Assembly (NCBI RefSeq): GCF_900143005.1 | Contig: NZ_FRCS01000033.1 | Location: 1-55,509, forward strand | DNA length: 55,509 nucleotides | From: Cryptosporangium aurantiacum | GTDB lineage: Bacteria; Actinomycetota; Actinomycetes; Mycobacteriales; Cryptosporangiaceae | Reading direction: 5' to 3' | Shown: positions 43,712 to 52,359 of the stretch, one piece after another | How the letters are laid out: every line of letters begins with the position of its first letter | How positions within the stretch are numbered: the first letter of the stretch is position 1 | Made by a program: the position numbers and the translations under genes | Notes under the pieces: model-generated | Seen by the model: the letters and a program-made list of their open reading frames with translations, nothing else | Databases searched by the model: none | Told to the model about the DNA's origin: nothing

Positions 43712-44198
43712 ATGACCCGAGCCCTGGTCGGTGCACTGGCGCTGCTGCACGGCGCTGCGGCAGCAGTCAACACCGCGAACGCCCTCCGGCCGGTAGCCCG
43801 GCGCGGCCCGCTGGCGATCCCGTCGTTCGCCGCCGGAGCCCTGACCACCGAGCTGCCCCGCGCCGCCGCCCGTGGTGAAGCAGACGTTCGCGGAGGCGCC
43901 GGAGATCTTCCGTGAGGCGTCGCCGCAGTCCGCGATCCGCCCGGACGCGCCGCCGATGTTCCTGCTGCACGGCACGAACGACTCGCTGGTGCCGGTGGAG
44001 TCCGCGCGGCGGTTCGCCGAGGACCTGCGGGCGACGTCGACGTCGACGGTCGCGTACGCGGAGTTCCCCGGTGCCCAGCACGCGTTCGAACTGTTCAGCT
44101 CCGTGCGCGCGCACGCCTGCGCGGAGGCCGTCGAGCGGTTCCTCGGCGTCGTCTACGGCCGGCACCGGGCCGCGCTGGAAACCTCCCGCCCGGCCTGA
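43712..44198 (+). pseudogene. Remnant of an alpha/beta hydrolase (LipW/LipC-like esterase), middle deleted
   Basis: From ATG 43712 one frame reads MTRALVGALALLHGAAAA and VARRGPLAIPSFAAGALTTE, the N-terminus of actinobacterial LipC/LipW-like esterases. The frame then loses sense, and from about 43866 another frame reads VVKQTFAEAPEIFREASPQS and PMFLLHGTNDSLVPVESARR, ending with the catalytic-His region FPGAQHAFELF. Asp of GTNDSLVP and His of GAQHAF are kept, but the nucleophile Ser region and some 250 residues are missing and the two parts are out of frame. Translation of the downstream part alone (108 residues) could not be active. Confidence 0.7.
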
Positions 44199-44307
44199 CG
44201 GCCACCCCGGCCGCCGCGTCACCGGGCCGCCCCGCCGGGCCCCGGCCGCGTCGTCCGGCACCGCCGCCGAGCCCCGGCCGCGCCGCCCGGGCCGCGGTTC
44301 GTCGGCG

Positions 44308-45699
44308 CTACCGCTGGTATGCCGCCTTCGGCAGCCGGTACGCCAGGTCGATCGCGGTCTCGTGTGCCTCGTCCTCACCCAACCGGTGTTCGGCGACGAG
44401 ACGCGCGAGGTACCCCGCGTCGATCCGCCGTGCCAGGTCGTGCCGCGCCGGGATCGACGCGAACGCCCGGGTGTCGTCCACAAATCCGGACGTGTTCGCG
44501 AACCCGGCGGTCTCGGTCGCGGCCTCGCGGAAGCGGCGCATGCCGTCCGGGGAGTCGAGGAACCACCACGGCGCCCCCAGCCGGATCGACGGGTACGCCC
44601 CGGCCAGCGGCGCCAGCTCCCGCGCGTACACGGTCTCGTCGACGGTGAACAGCACCATCCGGAACCCCGGCTCGTGCCCGAACGCCTGCAGCAGCGGCCG
44701 GAGCGCCCGGGTGAACTCGGCCGCGACCGGGATGTCGAAGCCGCGGTCCGGCCCGTACGCCGCGGCGATCCCGTCGTGGTGGTTCCGCAGCACGCCGGGG
44801 TGCAACTGCAGGACCAGGCCGTCCTCGCAGGACATCCGGGCCATCTGGAACAGCAGGTGCGCGGCGAACGCCTGCGCCTGCGCCGGTGTGGCCGAGCCGG
44901 TGCGCCCCGCCGCGTAGATCCGCTCGGCCTCGTCGTCCGGGAGCGGGGTGGTGTCGGCGGTGTCGTGGCCGTGGTCGGTCGCGAGCGCCCCGGCGTCGGC
45001 GAACGCACGGCGGCGCCGACGCACGGCGTCCAGATAGCCGTGGTAGTTCGAGACGTCGACCCCGGCCAGGCGGCCGAGCAGGTCGACATCGGCCCGCCAC
45101 CCGGGGCGGTCGGGGTACACGACCGCGTCGGGCCGGAACGTCGGGATGATCCGGCCGCGGTAGCCGGCCGCGGCCAGCTTCTCGTGCGCGGTCAGGTCGC
45201 ACGTGGCCGGGTCGGTGGTGGCCAGCACCTCGATGCCGAACCGGTCGAGCAGCGCGAGCCGCCGGAACTCCGGCCGCGCGAGCACCTCGGCGATCCGGTC
45301 GTAGAGGCGGTCCGCGTTGTCCGCGCCGGGACGCTCGTCGATCCCGAACAGCTCGACCAACTCGTGCTCGAGCCAGTACCGGGACGGCGTCCCCCGGAAC
45401 AGCGGCCAGGACGCGCAGAACAGCCGCCAGATCTCCCGCGGGTCGAGGCCCGGGGCGACCAGCTGGTCCGGGCGGACGCCCTGGGAGACGAGCATCCGCG
45501 TGACGTAGTGGTCGGGCACCACGAGGAGCTGGGCCGGGTCGGTGAACGGCACGTCGGCGGCCAGCTCGGCGGCGTCGACATGGCCGTGCAAGCAGACCAG
45601 CGGAAGCCCGGCGGTCGCCGCGTAGAGGCGACGGGCGATCGCGCGGACGCCGGGCTCGGCAGGCAGCGCGCGGTCGGGGTGGAGAGCGAGCGGGGCCAT
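44308..45699 (-). CDS. uxaC: Uronate isomerase
   Basis: 463 residues, amidohydrolase-like barrel. LVCLHGHVDAAELA supplies the HxH metal motif; PSRYWLEHELVELFGI, LLDRFGIEVLATTDPATCDL, IIPTFRPDAV and QLHPGVLRNHH follow in UxaC order, with WWFLDSPDGMRRF and DDTRAFASIPARHDLARR near the end. It interconverts D-glucuronate and fructuronate, or D-galacturonate and tagaturonate. ATG 45699 has GGAGG six bases upstream. The gene is divergent from the LacI-type regulator gene and shares a region with a LacI operator, and the next enzymes of the pathway are across that region. Confidence 0.93.
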   Translation of the reverse strand: MAPLALHPDRALPAEPGVRAIARRLYAATAGLPLVCLHGHVDAAELAADVPFTDPAQLLVVPDHYVTRMLVSQGVRPDQLVAPGLDPREIWRLFCASWPLFRGTPSRYWLEHELVELFGIDERPGADNADRLYDRIAEVLARPEFRRLALLDRFGIEVLATTDPATCDLTAHEKLAAAGYRGRIIPTFRPDAVVYPDRPGWRADVDLLGRLAGVDVSNYHGYLDAVRRRRRAFADAGALATDHGHDTADTTPLPDDEAERIYAAGRTGSATPAQAQAFAAHLLFQMARMSCEDGLVLQLHPGVLRNHHDGIAAAYGPDRGFDIPVAAEFTRALRPLLQAFGHEPGFRMVLFTVDETVYARELAPLAGAYPSIRLGAPWWFLDSPDGMRRFREAATETAGFANTSGFVDDTRAFASIPARHDLARRIDAGYLARLVAEHRLGEDEAHETAIDLAYRLPKAAYQR

Positions 45700-45779
45700 C
45701 GGTGTCCTCCGTGGATCGACGCCGTGGGAACGATTGCACGATCTCTGCTGCCGGGCAACCGGTAGGCGTTGACGGCTGC

Positions 45780-45795
45780 GTGCAATCGCTTGCAC
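45780..45795 (+). promoter_or_regulatory. LacI-type operator in the uxaC/regulator divergent region
   Basis: GTGCAATCGCTTGCAC is a dyad around a central CG with one mismatched pair, the usual LacI-family form. A TTGACG -35 lies at 45769-45774, so the operator would cover the spacer and -10 of the regulator promoter. A weaker half-site, CGATTGCAC, is at 45731-45739, nearer uxaC. Autorepression and control of uxaC are likely. Confidence 0.7.
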
Positions 45796-45822
45796 GATGG
45801 TGCCGGACCGAAGGAGAACTTC

Positions 45823-46890
45823 ATGGCGGTGACGCTCGCCGACGTGGCGCGGGCAGCGGACGTGTCGACCTCGACCGTGTCCCGGGCGATGACGCAGCCC
45901 GAGCGGGTCGACGAGCAGACCCGTACCCGGATCCTCGCGGAGGTGCGGCGGCTGGGGTATCGGCCGAACCGTGCGGCGCGCAGCCTGATCACCGGCCGCA
46001 CCGGTTACCTCGGCGTGATCGTCCCCGACCTGACCAACCCGTTCTTCCCCGAGCTCGTGGCCGGCATCCAGGGCCGGGCGCACGAGCGGTCGCTGACCAC
46101 GCTGCTCGCCGACACCCGCGACGACCCCGACGCCGAGCGTGACCTGCTCACCACGCTCGCGCCGCAGGTCGACGGCCTGGTGCTGTGCGGTTCCCGGCTG
46201 CCCGACGCCGACCTGGTGGCAGCCGCCGATCCGGTGCCGGCCGCCGATCTTGTGCCGGCCGCCGATCTTGTGCCGGCCGCCGATCTTGTGCCGGCCCCTG
46301 ATCTGGGGGCCGTCGCCGCGGGCCGGGTGCCGCTGGTCGTGGTCAACCGGACCGTGCCGGGCGTGCCGTCGGTCGCGGTCGACAACGCCGGTGGGGCGGC
46401 GCGGGCGATCGAGCACCTCCGGTCGCTGGGCCACACCCGGATCGCCTACGTCGGACCCGCCGAGGGGTACTCCCACCGGCAGCGCCTGACCGGCGCCCAG
46501 GAGGCCGCGGTGACGCTCGGTGTGCAGCTGATCGAGGTCGAGGGCGCGTCCTCCACGTTCGACGGTGGTCAGCGGGCCGCCGACGGGGTGCTGTTCGGTG
46601 GGGTCTCCGCGGTCCTCGCCTACAACGACGCGATGGCGATCGGGCTGATGCACCGCCTGCACGGCTACGGCGTCCGGATCCCCGAGGACCTCAGCATCGT
46701 CGGCTTCGACGACATCGCGATCGCGCAGATGGCCTACCCGCCGCTCACCACCGTGCGGTTCCCCCGGCAGGAGGCCGGGCAGCAGGCCGTCGACCAGCTA
46801 CTGCGCAACGCCGAGGGGGCAACGCTCGGCACCGAGCTGGTCGTGCGGCGGTCGACCGCGCTGTATCGCCCCGAGGAGGGCTCCCGATGA
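45823..46890 (+). CDS. LacI-family transcriptional regulator of the hexuronate genes
   Basis: 355 residues. N-terminal HTH VTLADVARAADVSTSTVSRA with hinge helix RPNRAARSL, then a periplasmic-binding-protein-like core (GYLGVIVPDLTNPFFPELVA, VDGLVLCGSRL, PLVVVNRTVPG, SVAVDNAGGAARAIEHLRS, SIVGFDDIAIAQMAYPPLTT). Between residues 134 and 157, after the first subdomain strand, there is a four-copy 18-bp repeat encoding AADLVP units that is not part of the family fold. ATG 45823 with AAGGAG six bases upstream. Its stop overlaps the uxaA start (ATGA), so regulator and enzymes form one operon. The inducer is presumably a hexuronate or altronate. Confidence 0.9.
   Translation: MAVTLADVARAADVSTSTVSRAMTQPERVDEQTRTRILAEVRRLGYRPNRAARSLITGRTGYLGVIVPDLTNPFFPELVAGIQGRAHERSLTTLLADTRDDPDAERDLLTTLAPQVDGLVLCGSRLPDADLVAAADPVPAADLVPAADLVPAADLVPAPDLGAVAAGRVPLVVVNRTVPGVPSVAVDNAGGAARAIEHLRSLGHTRIAYVGPAEGYSHRQRLTGAQEAAVTLGVQLIEVEGASSTFDGGQRAADGVLFGGVSAVLAYNDAMAIGLMHRLHGYGVRIPEDLSIVGFDDIAIAQMAYPPLTTVRFPRQEAGQQAVDQLLRNAEGATLGTELVVRRSTALYRPEEGSR
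46222..46293 (+). repeat. In-frame 18-bp tandem repeat, four copies, inside the LacI-type gene
   Basis: Units at 46222-46239 (variant), 46240-46257, 46258-46275 and 46276-46293; the last three are GCCGCCGATCTTGTGCCG. They encode AADLVP units in the ligand-binding core. Confidence 0.92.
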
Positions 46891-48389
46891 CTGCACGCGT
46901 ACTGCGCCTGGCCCGCACGGACGACGTCGCGGTCGTCCTCGATCCGCTGGCGGCCGGGGAGGTGGCCGACGGTCTGGTCGCCCGCGAGCCGGTGCCCGCC
47001 GGACACAAGATCGCGCTGCGCGACCTGGCCCCCGGCGCGCCGATCCACAAGTACGGCCACGTGATCGGCGTCGCGACCGCCGCGATCACCGCCGGCGACC
47101 ACGTCCACGTGCACAACGTCGGCATGCCGGGCGGAGGTTCTCGCGCCACCGGCGGCGCATCGCAGGCGATCTCGGCCGTCCCGGACGACCTGCCGCGCAC
47201 GTTCCAGGGCATCGTCCGGCCGGACGGGCGGATCGCCACCCGTAACTACGTCGCGGTGCTCACCACGGTCAACTGTTCGGCCACGGTCGCGAAGCTCGTC
47301 GCCCGCCGCACCGAGGACCACGTCGGCGCGCTGCACGCCGACGGGGTCGACGGTGTCGTCGCGCTGACCCACGGTTCCGGCTGCGGGATGGCCGACAGCG
47401 GCCCGGGCTGGGACGTGCTCCGCCGCACGCTCACCGGCTACGCGCGCCACCCGAACGTCGGCGGCGTGGTCGTCGTCGGGCTGGGCTGCGAGGTGAACGC
47501 GCTGTCGAGCCTGGTCGAGGAGATCGACGTGCCGGTGGCCTCGTACACGATCCAGGACGCCGGGGGCACCGCCGCGGCGGTCACCGAGGGCGTCGAGCAG
47601 GTGCACCGGATGGCCGAGCGGCTGCGCGGCACCACCCGCACGACGGTCGGCGTCGAGAACCTCGTGCTGGGCATGCAGTGCGGTGGTTCCGACGCCTGGT
47701 CCGCGCTGACCGCGAACCCCGCGCTCGGCGTCGCCAGCGACTACCTGGTCGCGCTCGGCGGCACCAGCCTGCTCGGCGAAACCCCGGAGATCTACGGCGC
47801 CGAGCAGATGCTCGCCGACCGGGCGGTCGACGACGGCGTCCGCGACGCGCTGCTCGACCGGATCACCTGGTGGGAGCGGTACACCACGAGCCAGGGCACC
47901 ACGCTCGACGGCAACCCGTCGCCGGGCAACAAGGCCGGGGGCATCACGACGATCCTGGAGAAGTCGCTCGGCGCCATCGCCAAGGGCGGCCACAGCCCGC
48001 TCGCGGAGGTCGTCGACTACGCCGAAGCGCCGAGTCGCCGTGGTCTGATCTTCATGGACACTCCCGGCTACGACCCGGTCTCGGCCACCGGCATGGTCGC
48101 CGGTGGCGCCCACCTGATCGCGTTCACCACCGGCCGCGGGTCGGCGTTCGGATCGCGGCCGGTGCCGACCGTGAAGCTCGCCAGCAACGCCGCGCTCGCC
48201 CGGCAGATGAGCGGGGACATCGACGTGGACTGCTCCGGCGTCGTGGAGACCGGCCGGCCGCTGGCCGAGGTCGGCGCGGAGGTCTATCGCCGCCTGATCG
48301 CGGTCGCGTCCGGGGAGCGGTCGGTGAGCGAGGAACTCGGCGTCGGCGGCGAAGAGATCGTGCCGTGGCAGCTCGGAGCCGTGCTGTGA
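46887..48389 (+). CDS. uxaA: Altronate dehydratase (UxaA family)
   Basis: 500 residues. The N-terminal SAF-like part (ALRDLAPGAPIHKYGHVIG, HVHVHNVGM) precedes the catalytic UxaA domain with IATRNYVAVLTTVNCSATVA, ALTHGSGCGMA, LGCEVNALSSLV, GMQCGGSDAWSALTANPALG and IFMDTPGYDPVSATGMVAGG. It dehydrates D-altronate to 2-keto-3-deoxygluconate using iron; galactarate dehydratase (GarD) is a relative, but the neighbouring uxaC and reductase genes favour altronate. The start overlaps the regulator stop (ATGA) and its stop overlaps the reductase start (GTGA), so three genes are coupled. Confidence 0.9.
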   Translation: MTARVLRLARTDDVAVVLDPLAAGEVADGLVAREPVPAGHKIALRDLAPGAPIHKYGHVIGVATAAITAGDHVHVHNVGMPGGGSRATGGASQAISAVPDDLPRTFQGIVRPDGRIATRNYVAVLTTVNCSATVAKLVARRTEDHVGALHADGVDGVVALTHGSGCGMADSGPGWDVLRRTLTGYARHPNVGGVVVVGLGCEVNALSSLVEEIDVPVASYTIQDAGGTAAAVTEGVEQVHRMAERLRGTTRTTVGVENLVLGMQCGGSDAWSALTANPALGVASDYLVALGGTSLLGETPEIYGAEQMLADRAVDDGVRDALLDRITWWERYTTSQGTTLDGNPSPGNKAGGITTILEKSLGAIAKGGHSPLAEVVDYAEAPSRRGLIFMDTPGYDPVSATGMVAGGAHLIAFTTGRGSAFGSRPVPTVKLASNAALARQMSGDIDVDCSGVVETGRPLAEVGAEVYRRLIAVASGERSVSEELGVGGEEIVPWQLGAVL

Positions 48390-49774
48390 GGCGGCTGCGC
48401 CGCCAGGGTCCGGCGCCCGCGGTCGGGGTGGTGCACCTCGGGTTGGGCGCGTTCGCGCGTGCGCACCTGGCCGTTTATACCGACGAGGTGGACGCTACGG
48501 GCTGGGGAATCTGCGGGGTCACCCAGCGCTCGGCCACCGTCCGGGACCAGCTGGCACCGCAGGGCGGCGTGTACGGGGTGCTGACGGGGGGACACGTCCG
48601 GATCGTGGGCGCCGTGGCGAGAGTGCTGGACGGGTCGACTCAGGTGGCAGCGGTGCTCGATCTTCTCGCCGATCCGCGGGTCACGGTGGCGACGCTCACC
48701 GTCACCGAGAAGGGCTACCGCCGCACCGCGAGCGGCGGACTGGACACCGCTGACCCGGACGTCCGCGCGGACCTGGCCGGGCGGCCCCCGGTCACGGTCG
48801 TCGGCCGGCTGGTCCGCGGCCTGCAACGCCGTGCGGCGGCGGACGCCGGGCCGCTCACCGTCGTCTGCTGCGACAACCTGCCCGCCAACGGTGCGGCGGT
48901 GGAACGGCTGGTCGGCGACTTCTGCGCCGCGCTACCGTCCGCCGAGGGGGACGCCGTGGGCAGCTGGATCGCCACGCACGTCACGTTCCCCTCCTCGATG
49001 GTCGACCGGATCGTCCCGGCCACCACCGACGCCGACCGCGCCGAGGCCGCCGCGCTCACCGGCGTCCGGGACGAAGGGCTGGTCGTCGCCGAGCCGTTCT
49101 CGCAGTGGGTGCTCGAGGACCGCTTCGCGGCGCCGCGCCCGCCGTGGGAGCGCACTGGTGTGCAGCTCACCGACGACGTCACACCGTACGAGGTGATGAA
49201 GCTGCGGCTGCTCAACGGCGTCCACTCGACGCTGGCCTACCTCGGGGCGCTGCGGGGGCACCGGACGATCGCCGACGCGGTCGCCGACCCGGCACTGCGG
49301 ACGGTGGCCGAGGGGGTTCTCGCGGACCTCGCGCCGACCGTCCCGCCGCCGTCCGGTGTCGACCTTTCCGTGTACGGGGAGACGGTGCTCGCCCGGTTCG
49401 CCGACCCGGGTCTGCGGCACACCTGCGTCCAGGTCGCGATGGACGGCACGCAGAAGTTGCCGCAGCGCCTGGTCAGCGGGGTCGCCGACGCGCTGGCCGC
49501 CGGCCGGGTCCCCCGCTACGCCACGCTCGGCGTCGCGGCGTGGATGGCGTACGTCGCGCTGGGCCGGGACGCGGCCGGCCGGGAGCTTCCGCTGGACGAC
49601 CCGCGCGCCGCCGACCTGGCGTCGGTGCGGGGCCGCACCGACGCCGCGGCCGTCGTCGACGCGCTGCTGCGGCTCGACGCGGTGTTCGGCCCGGGGTTGC
49701 GCGACGACGTCCGCTGGCGGGACGCGCTGGTCGAGGACGTAAAGTCGCTGTTGAGCGGCTCTACGACACCGTGA
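48386..49774 (+). CDS. Mannitol dehydrogenase-family hexuronate reductase (tagaturonate or fructuronate reductase)
   Basis: 462 residues. [20 protein letters not shown] is the Rossmann motif of the polyol dehydrogenase family, CCDNLPANG a second marker, and [16 protein letters not shown] carries the catalytic Lys, Asn and His. [18 protein letters not shown] and [14 protein letters not shown] also fit. In this operon it should reduce tagaturonate to altronate (UxaB role), linking UxaC to UxaA; UxuB activity on fructuronate is the alternative. GTG 48386 overlaps the uxaA stop. Its 3' end overlaps the convergent DUF4352 gene by 14 bases. Kinase and aldolase for 2-keto-3-deoxygluconate are not in the window. 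Confidence 0.85.
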   Translation: MRRLRRQGPAPAVGVVHLGLGAFARAHLAVYTDEVDATGWGICGVTQRSATVRDQLAPQGGVYGVLTGGHVRIVGAVARVLDGSTQVAAVLDLLADPRVTVATLTVTEKGYRRTASGGLDTADPDVRADLAGRPPVTVVGRLVRGLQRRAAADAGPLTVVCCDNLPANGAAVERLVGDFCAALPSAEGDAVGSWIATHVTFPSSMVDRIVPATTDADRAEAAALTGVRDEGLVVAEPFSQWVLEDRFAAPRPPWERTGVQLTDDVTPYEVMKLRLLNGVHSTLAYLGALRGHRTIADAVADPALRTVAEGVLADLAPTVPPPSGVDLSVYGETVLARFADPGLRHTCVQVAMDGTQKLPQRLVSGVADALAAGRVPRYATLGVAAWMAYVALGRDAAGRELPLDDPRAADLASVRGRTDAAAVVDALLRLDAVFGPGLRDDVRWRDALVEDVKSLLSGSTTP

Positions 49775-51161
49775 CGAGGACCCCGTCGGTCCCCAGCGAA
49801 CCGTCGAAGAGCCGGATCTTCGCGATCGCCTGGTCCTTCGGGATGTCCCAGACGACGACCATGTCGCCGCTGTCGCCGGGGTTGAGGTCGGTGAAGAACA
49901 GCATCTGGTCGTTGGCGCGGACCGTGGCCTCCACGTTGGTCTCGTACTCGTCACCGGCCGCGTTGTAGGCCTTCTGCAGCGATGCCTCGTACTGCTGCAC
50001 CTCGCTGCTGACGTTCTTCACCCCGATCGTGACCAGGCAAAATTGGCCCTTGGCGGTCGAGACGAGGCCGCCACCGGCGTCGACCGTCGGCTGGCCGCAC
50101 TTGACGGTCTTCACCGTGTATTCGATGGCGCCGTCGCGGGCGGGCTGGTTCAGGGCGACCGACGGGCCCTTGTCGTCCCGGTTCTCGTCGGCCGCGGTCG
50201 GCGTGTCCGACGAGCCGCTGACGCTGCTCCAGACAACGGCGCCGATCACGCCGAAGACGAGGCAGACCGCGACGAGCGCGCCGACGACGATCAGCGCGGT
50301 CTTGCGCCCGGACGACTTCCCCGGCGCCCCCGGCTGCCCATACGCCGGCTGCCCAAGTCCGGACTGCGCGCTCCCCGGCTGCCCGTAGCCGGGCTGAGCA
50401 CTCCCAGGCTGCCCGTAGCCGGGCTGAGCACTCCCCGGCTGCCCGTAGCCGGGCTGAGCACTCCCCGGCTGCCCGTAGCCGGGCTGAGCACTCCCAGGCT
50501 GCCCGTAGCCGGGCTGAGCACTCCCCGGCTGCCCGTAGCCGGGCTGAGCACTCCCCGGCTGCCCGTAGTCGGCCTGGGCGCTCCCGGGCTGCCCGTAGGC
50601 CGCCTGCCCGATTCCGGGCTGCCCCTGCCCCGGCTGCCCGTAGGCGGGCTGGGCCATTCCCGGCTGCCCCTGCCCCGGCTGCCCGTAGGCGGGCTGGGCC
50701 ATTCCCGGCTGCCCCTGGTCCGGCTGTCCGTAGCCGGGCTGTCCCTGGCCCGGCTGCCCCTGCGCGGGCTGTCCCTGGCCCGGCTGCCCCTGCGCGGGCT
50801 GTCCCTGGCCCGGCTGCCCGAATCCCGGCTGCCCCTGCCCCGACTGCCCCTGCGCGGGCTGTCCCTGGCCCGGCTGCCCGAATCCCGGCTGCCCCTGCCC
50901 CGACTGCCCCTGCGCGGGCTGTCCCTGGCTCGGCTGTCCGTAAACGGGCTGCTCCTGGCCGGGCCGGCCGTAGGACGGCTGCGCAGGCCCCGGCTGCGCG
51001 TGTTCGCCCGGCGCGTAGCCGGGCTGGGCGTTTCCGGGCTGGTGGGATCCGGGCGGGGAGTACGACGGTGCCGACCCCGGCGGTCCGTAAGCCGGGGCCG
51101 CCCCGGGCGGCCCGGGTGGGCCGGACGATGGGCTCGGAGCGGGATCGTGAGGGGACGTCAT
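49761..51161 (-). CDS. Membrane-anchored DUF4352 protein with long Gln/Gly/Pro repeat N-terminus
   Basis: 466 residues. About 270 N-terminal residues are low-complexity repeats ([13 protein letters not shown] and [10 protein letters not shown] units), predicted cytoplasmic. One membrane segment follows ([20 protein letters not shown], about residues 285-310), then an extracytoplasmic DUF4352 immunoglobulin-like domain with Cys pair CGQPTV and [38 protein letters not shown]4352 domains are found on secreted proteins of Gram-positives; a role is not established. The repeats (50371-50945) make the exact length unstable. ATG 51161 is chosen because MTSP plus repeats is typical; its Shine-Dalgarno is weak. 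Confidence 0.85.
   Translation of the reverse strand: MTSPHDPAPSPSSGPPGPPGAAPAYGPPGSAPSYSPPGSHQPGNAQPGYAPGEHAQPGPAQPSYGRPGQEQPVYGQPSQGQPAQGQSGQGQPGFGQPGQGQPAQGQSGQGQPGFGQPGQGQPAQGQPGQGQPAQGQPGQGQPGYGQPDQGQPGMAQPAYGQPGQGQPGMAQPAYGQPGQGQPGIGQAAYGQPGSAQADYGQPGSAQPGYGQPGSAQPGYGQPGSAQPGYGQPGSAQPGYGQPGSAQPGYGQPGSAQPGYGQPGSAQSGLGQPAYGQPGAPGKSSGRKTALIVVGALVAVCLVFGVIGAVVWSSVSGSSDTPTAADENRDDKGPSVALNQPARDGAIEYTVKTVKCGQPTVDAGGGLVSTAKGQFCLVTIGVKNVSSEVQQYEASLQKAYNAAGDEYETNVEATVRANDQMLFFTDLNPGDSGDMVVVWDIPKDQAIAKIRLFDGSLGTDGVLVTVS
50371..50945 (-). repeat. Coding 30-bp and related tandem repeats in the DUF4352 gene
   Basis: Six nearly identical 30-bp units fill 50371-50550 (CTCCCCGGCTGCCCGTAGCC plus ten bases each), with two variants to 50610. 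Two 45-bp units follow (about 50611-50705), then further 30-bp units with GCCCCTGCGCGGGCTGTCCC. They encode [10 protein letters not shown] and [10 protein letters not shown] repeats. Confidence 0.93.
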
Positions 51162-51264
51162 GAACCGGGACGCTACCGTCCGGCTCACCACACCTGACCC
51201 TCCAACCCCACGATTCACAGCTCCACCGCCGACGGCGCCCGGCGGGCAGCCCGAGAGGAGCGGG

Positions 51265-51768
51265 ATGACCGCTCGCCATCACGTCACCGTCCACCTCGAC
51301 GGCCCGGCCGCGCAGGCGATCGACGCGCTCCGGGCGGTCTGGGATCCGGTGATGCGGGGAATCGCCCCCGCACACGTCACGGTCGTCTATCCGGAAGAGA
51401 CCGTCGACACACCGCTGCTGCTGGAACGGCTGCGCCGAGTGGCGGCGGTGACGGCCCCGATCCCGCTGGCGATCGGACGGATCACCGCGGCAGACGAGGG
51501 ACGCGGCGGCGTGTTCGCGCTGGTCGACGACCCCACGGGTCGTCTGGCGGCGCTGCGCACCGAGCTGCTCCGGCCACCGCAGCGGCACGGCCGATATCCG
51601 TTCCACGCCACGATCGCGCATCCCCGCACGGCCGAGTCACCCGCCCGCTGCTGGGACGCGCTACGCGGCCATGATCTGGCGGTGCCGGTCACCGCACACG
51701 AAGCGCTCTGGACGGTCACGGACACGTCCACACGCACCGTGCTCGCTCGCTACCCGTTCCGTGGCTGA
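51265..51768 (+). CDS. 2H phosphoesterase family protein (2'-5' RNA ligase-like)
   Basis: 167 residues with both HxT motifs of the family, HVTVVYPEE (about residue 37) and FHATIAHPR (about residue 113), on a symmetrical two-lobe fold. Members act on 2'-5' or cyclic phosphodiester bonds in RNA or nucleotides. AGGAG lies four bases before ATG 51265. The upstream region is the 5' side of the divergent DUF4352 gene. It is convergent with the cupin gene, six bases away. Confidence 0.85.
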   Translation: MTARHHVTVHLDGPAAQAIDALRAVWDPVMRGIAPAHVTVVYPEETVDTPLLLERLRRVAAVTAPIPLAIGRITAADEGRGGVFALVDDPTGRLAALRTELLRPPQRHGRYPFHATIAHPRTAESPARCWDALRGHDLAVPVTAHEALWTVTDTSTRTVLARYPFRG

Positions 51769-51774
51769 CGCCGC

Positions 51775-52359
51775 CTACCGCGCTCTCCGCAGCCCCGGGG
51801 CCGGGCGGTAGCCCTTCCGACGTGCGACGGCCGCCGCGAGCGGGAGCAGCACGCGCCGCTGGAGGCCCACCGGCAGCCCGGCGGCGAACGTCACCGAGCC
51901 CGGCTGCGCGAGCACGGCGAGCAGGTGGGGCAGCGGCAGTTCCTGCTGGTCGTTGACGTTCCCGTCGCGGATCGCCCGGCCGAGCGTCCGGCTGTGGGAC
52001 AGCAGCGACACCGGCCCCGGCGAGAACAGGGACCGGACGACGATCGGCTCGTCCGTGTGGTTGTACGGGTCGGTGTGCCGCACGCCGGGCGGGATCACGA
52101 CGTCGTCGCCGGGGCGCAGTAGGCCCCCTCGTCCGCTCCGGCGGTAGCGGGCGGCGGTGCCGTCGAGCAGCAGCGAGCGCTGCTCGACACCCGGATGCAC
52201 GTGAGCGGGCGCTCGACCGGTGCGGGGCGGCAGCAGCCGGGTGAAGCCCAGGTACTGCCGGCCGCCGGCGGAGAACCAAGGATGGAGCTCCAGCCGCGCG
52301 CCGCTGGCGCGATCGGTGTAGAACTCGAAGACCGGCAGGTCCCGGTCGAGCCGGTTCAT
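51775..52359 (-). CDS. Cupin-domain protein of the FeS operon
   Basis: 194 residues. A cupin core is visible in AHVHPGVEQRSLLLDGTAAR (HxH and Glu ligands), LLRPGDDVVIPPGVRHTDPY (His ligand) and IVVRSLFSPGP. The C-terminal half is helical and basic (LPLAAAVARRKGYRPAPG). The ATG overlaps the stop of the second FeS gene (ATGA, 52356-52359), so it is translated with it. It may bind a metal and a small ligand; enzymatic role unknown. Its conserved position at the end of the operon suggests it acts in the same pathway as the FeS proteins. Confidence 0.85.
   Translation of the reverse strand: MNRLDRDLPVFEFYTDRASGARLELHPWFSAGGRQYLGFTRLLPPRTGRAPAHVHPGVEQRSLLLDGTAARYRRSGRGGLLRPGDDVVIPPGVRHTDPYNHTDEPIVVRSLFSPGPVSLLSHSRTLGRAIRDGNVNDQQELPLPHLLAVLAQPGSVTFAAGLPVGLQRRVLLPLAAAVARRKGYRPAPGLRRAR

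Noticed and set aside
50043-51197. Long plus-strand repetitive frame ([10 protein letters not shown]-type repeats)
   Set aside because: It mirrors the 30-bp repeats of the DUF4352 gene on the other strand; the minus-strand protein has a membrane segment and a real domain.
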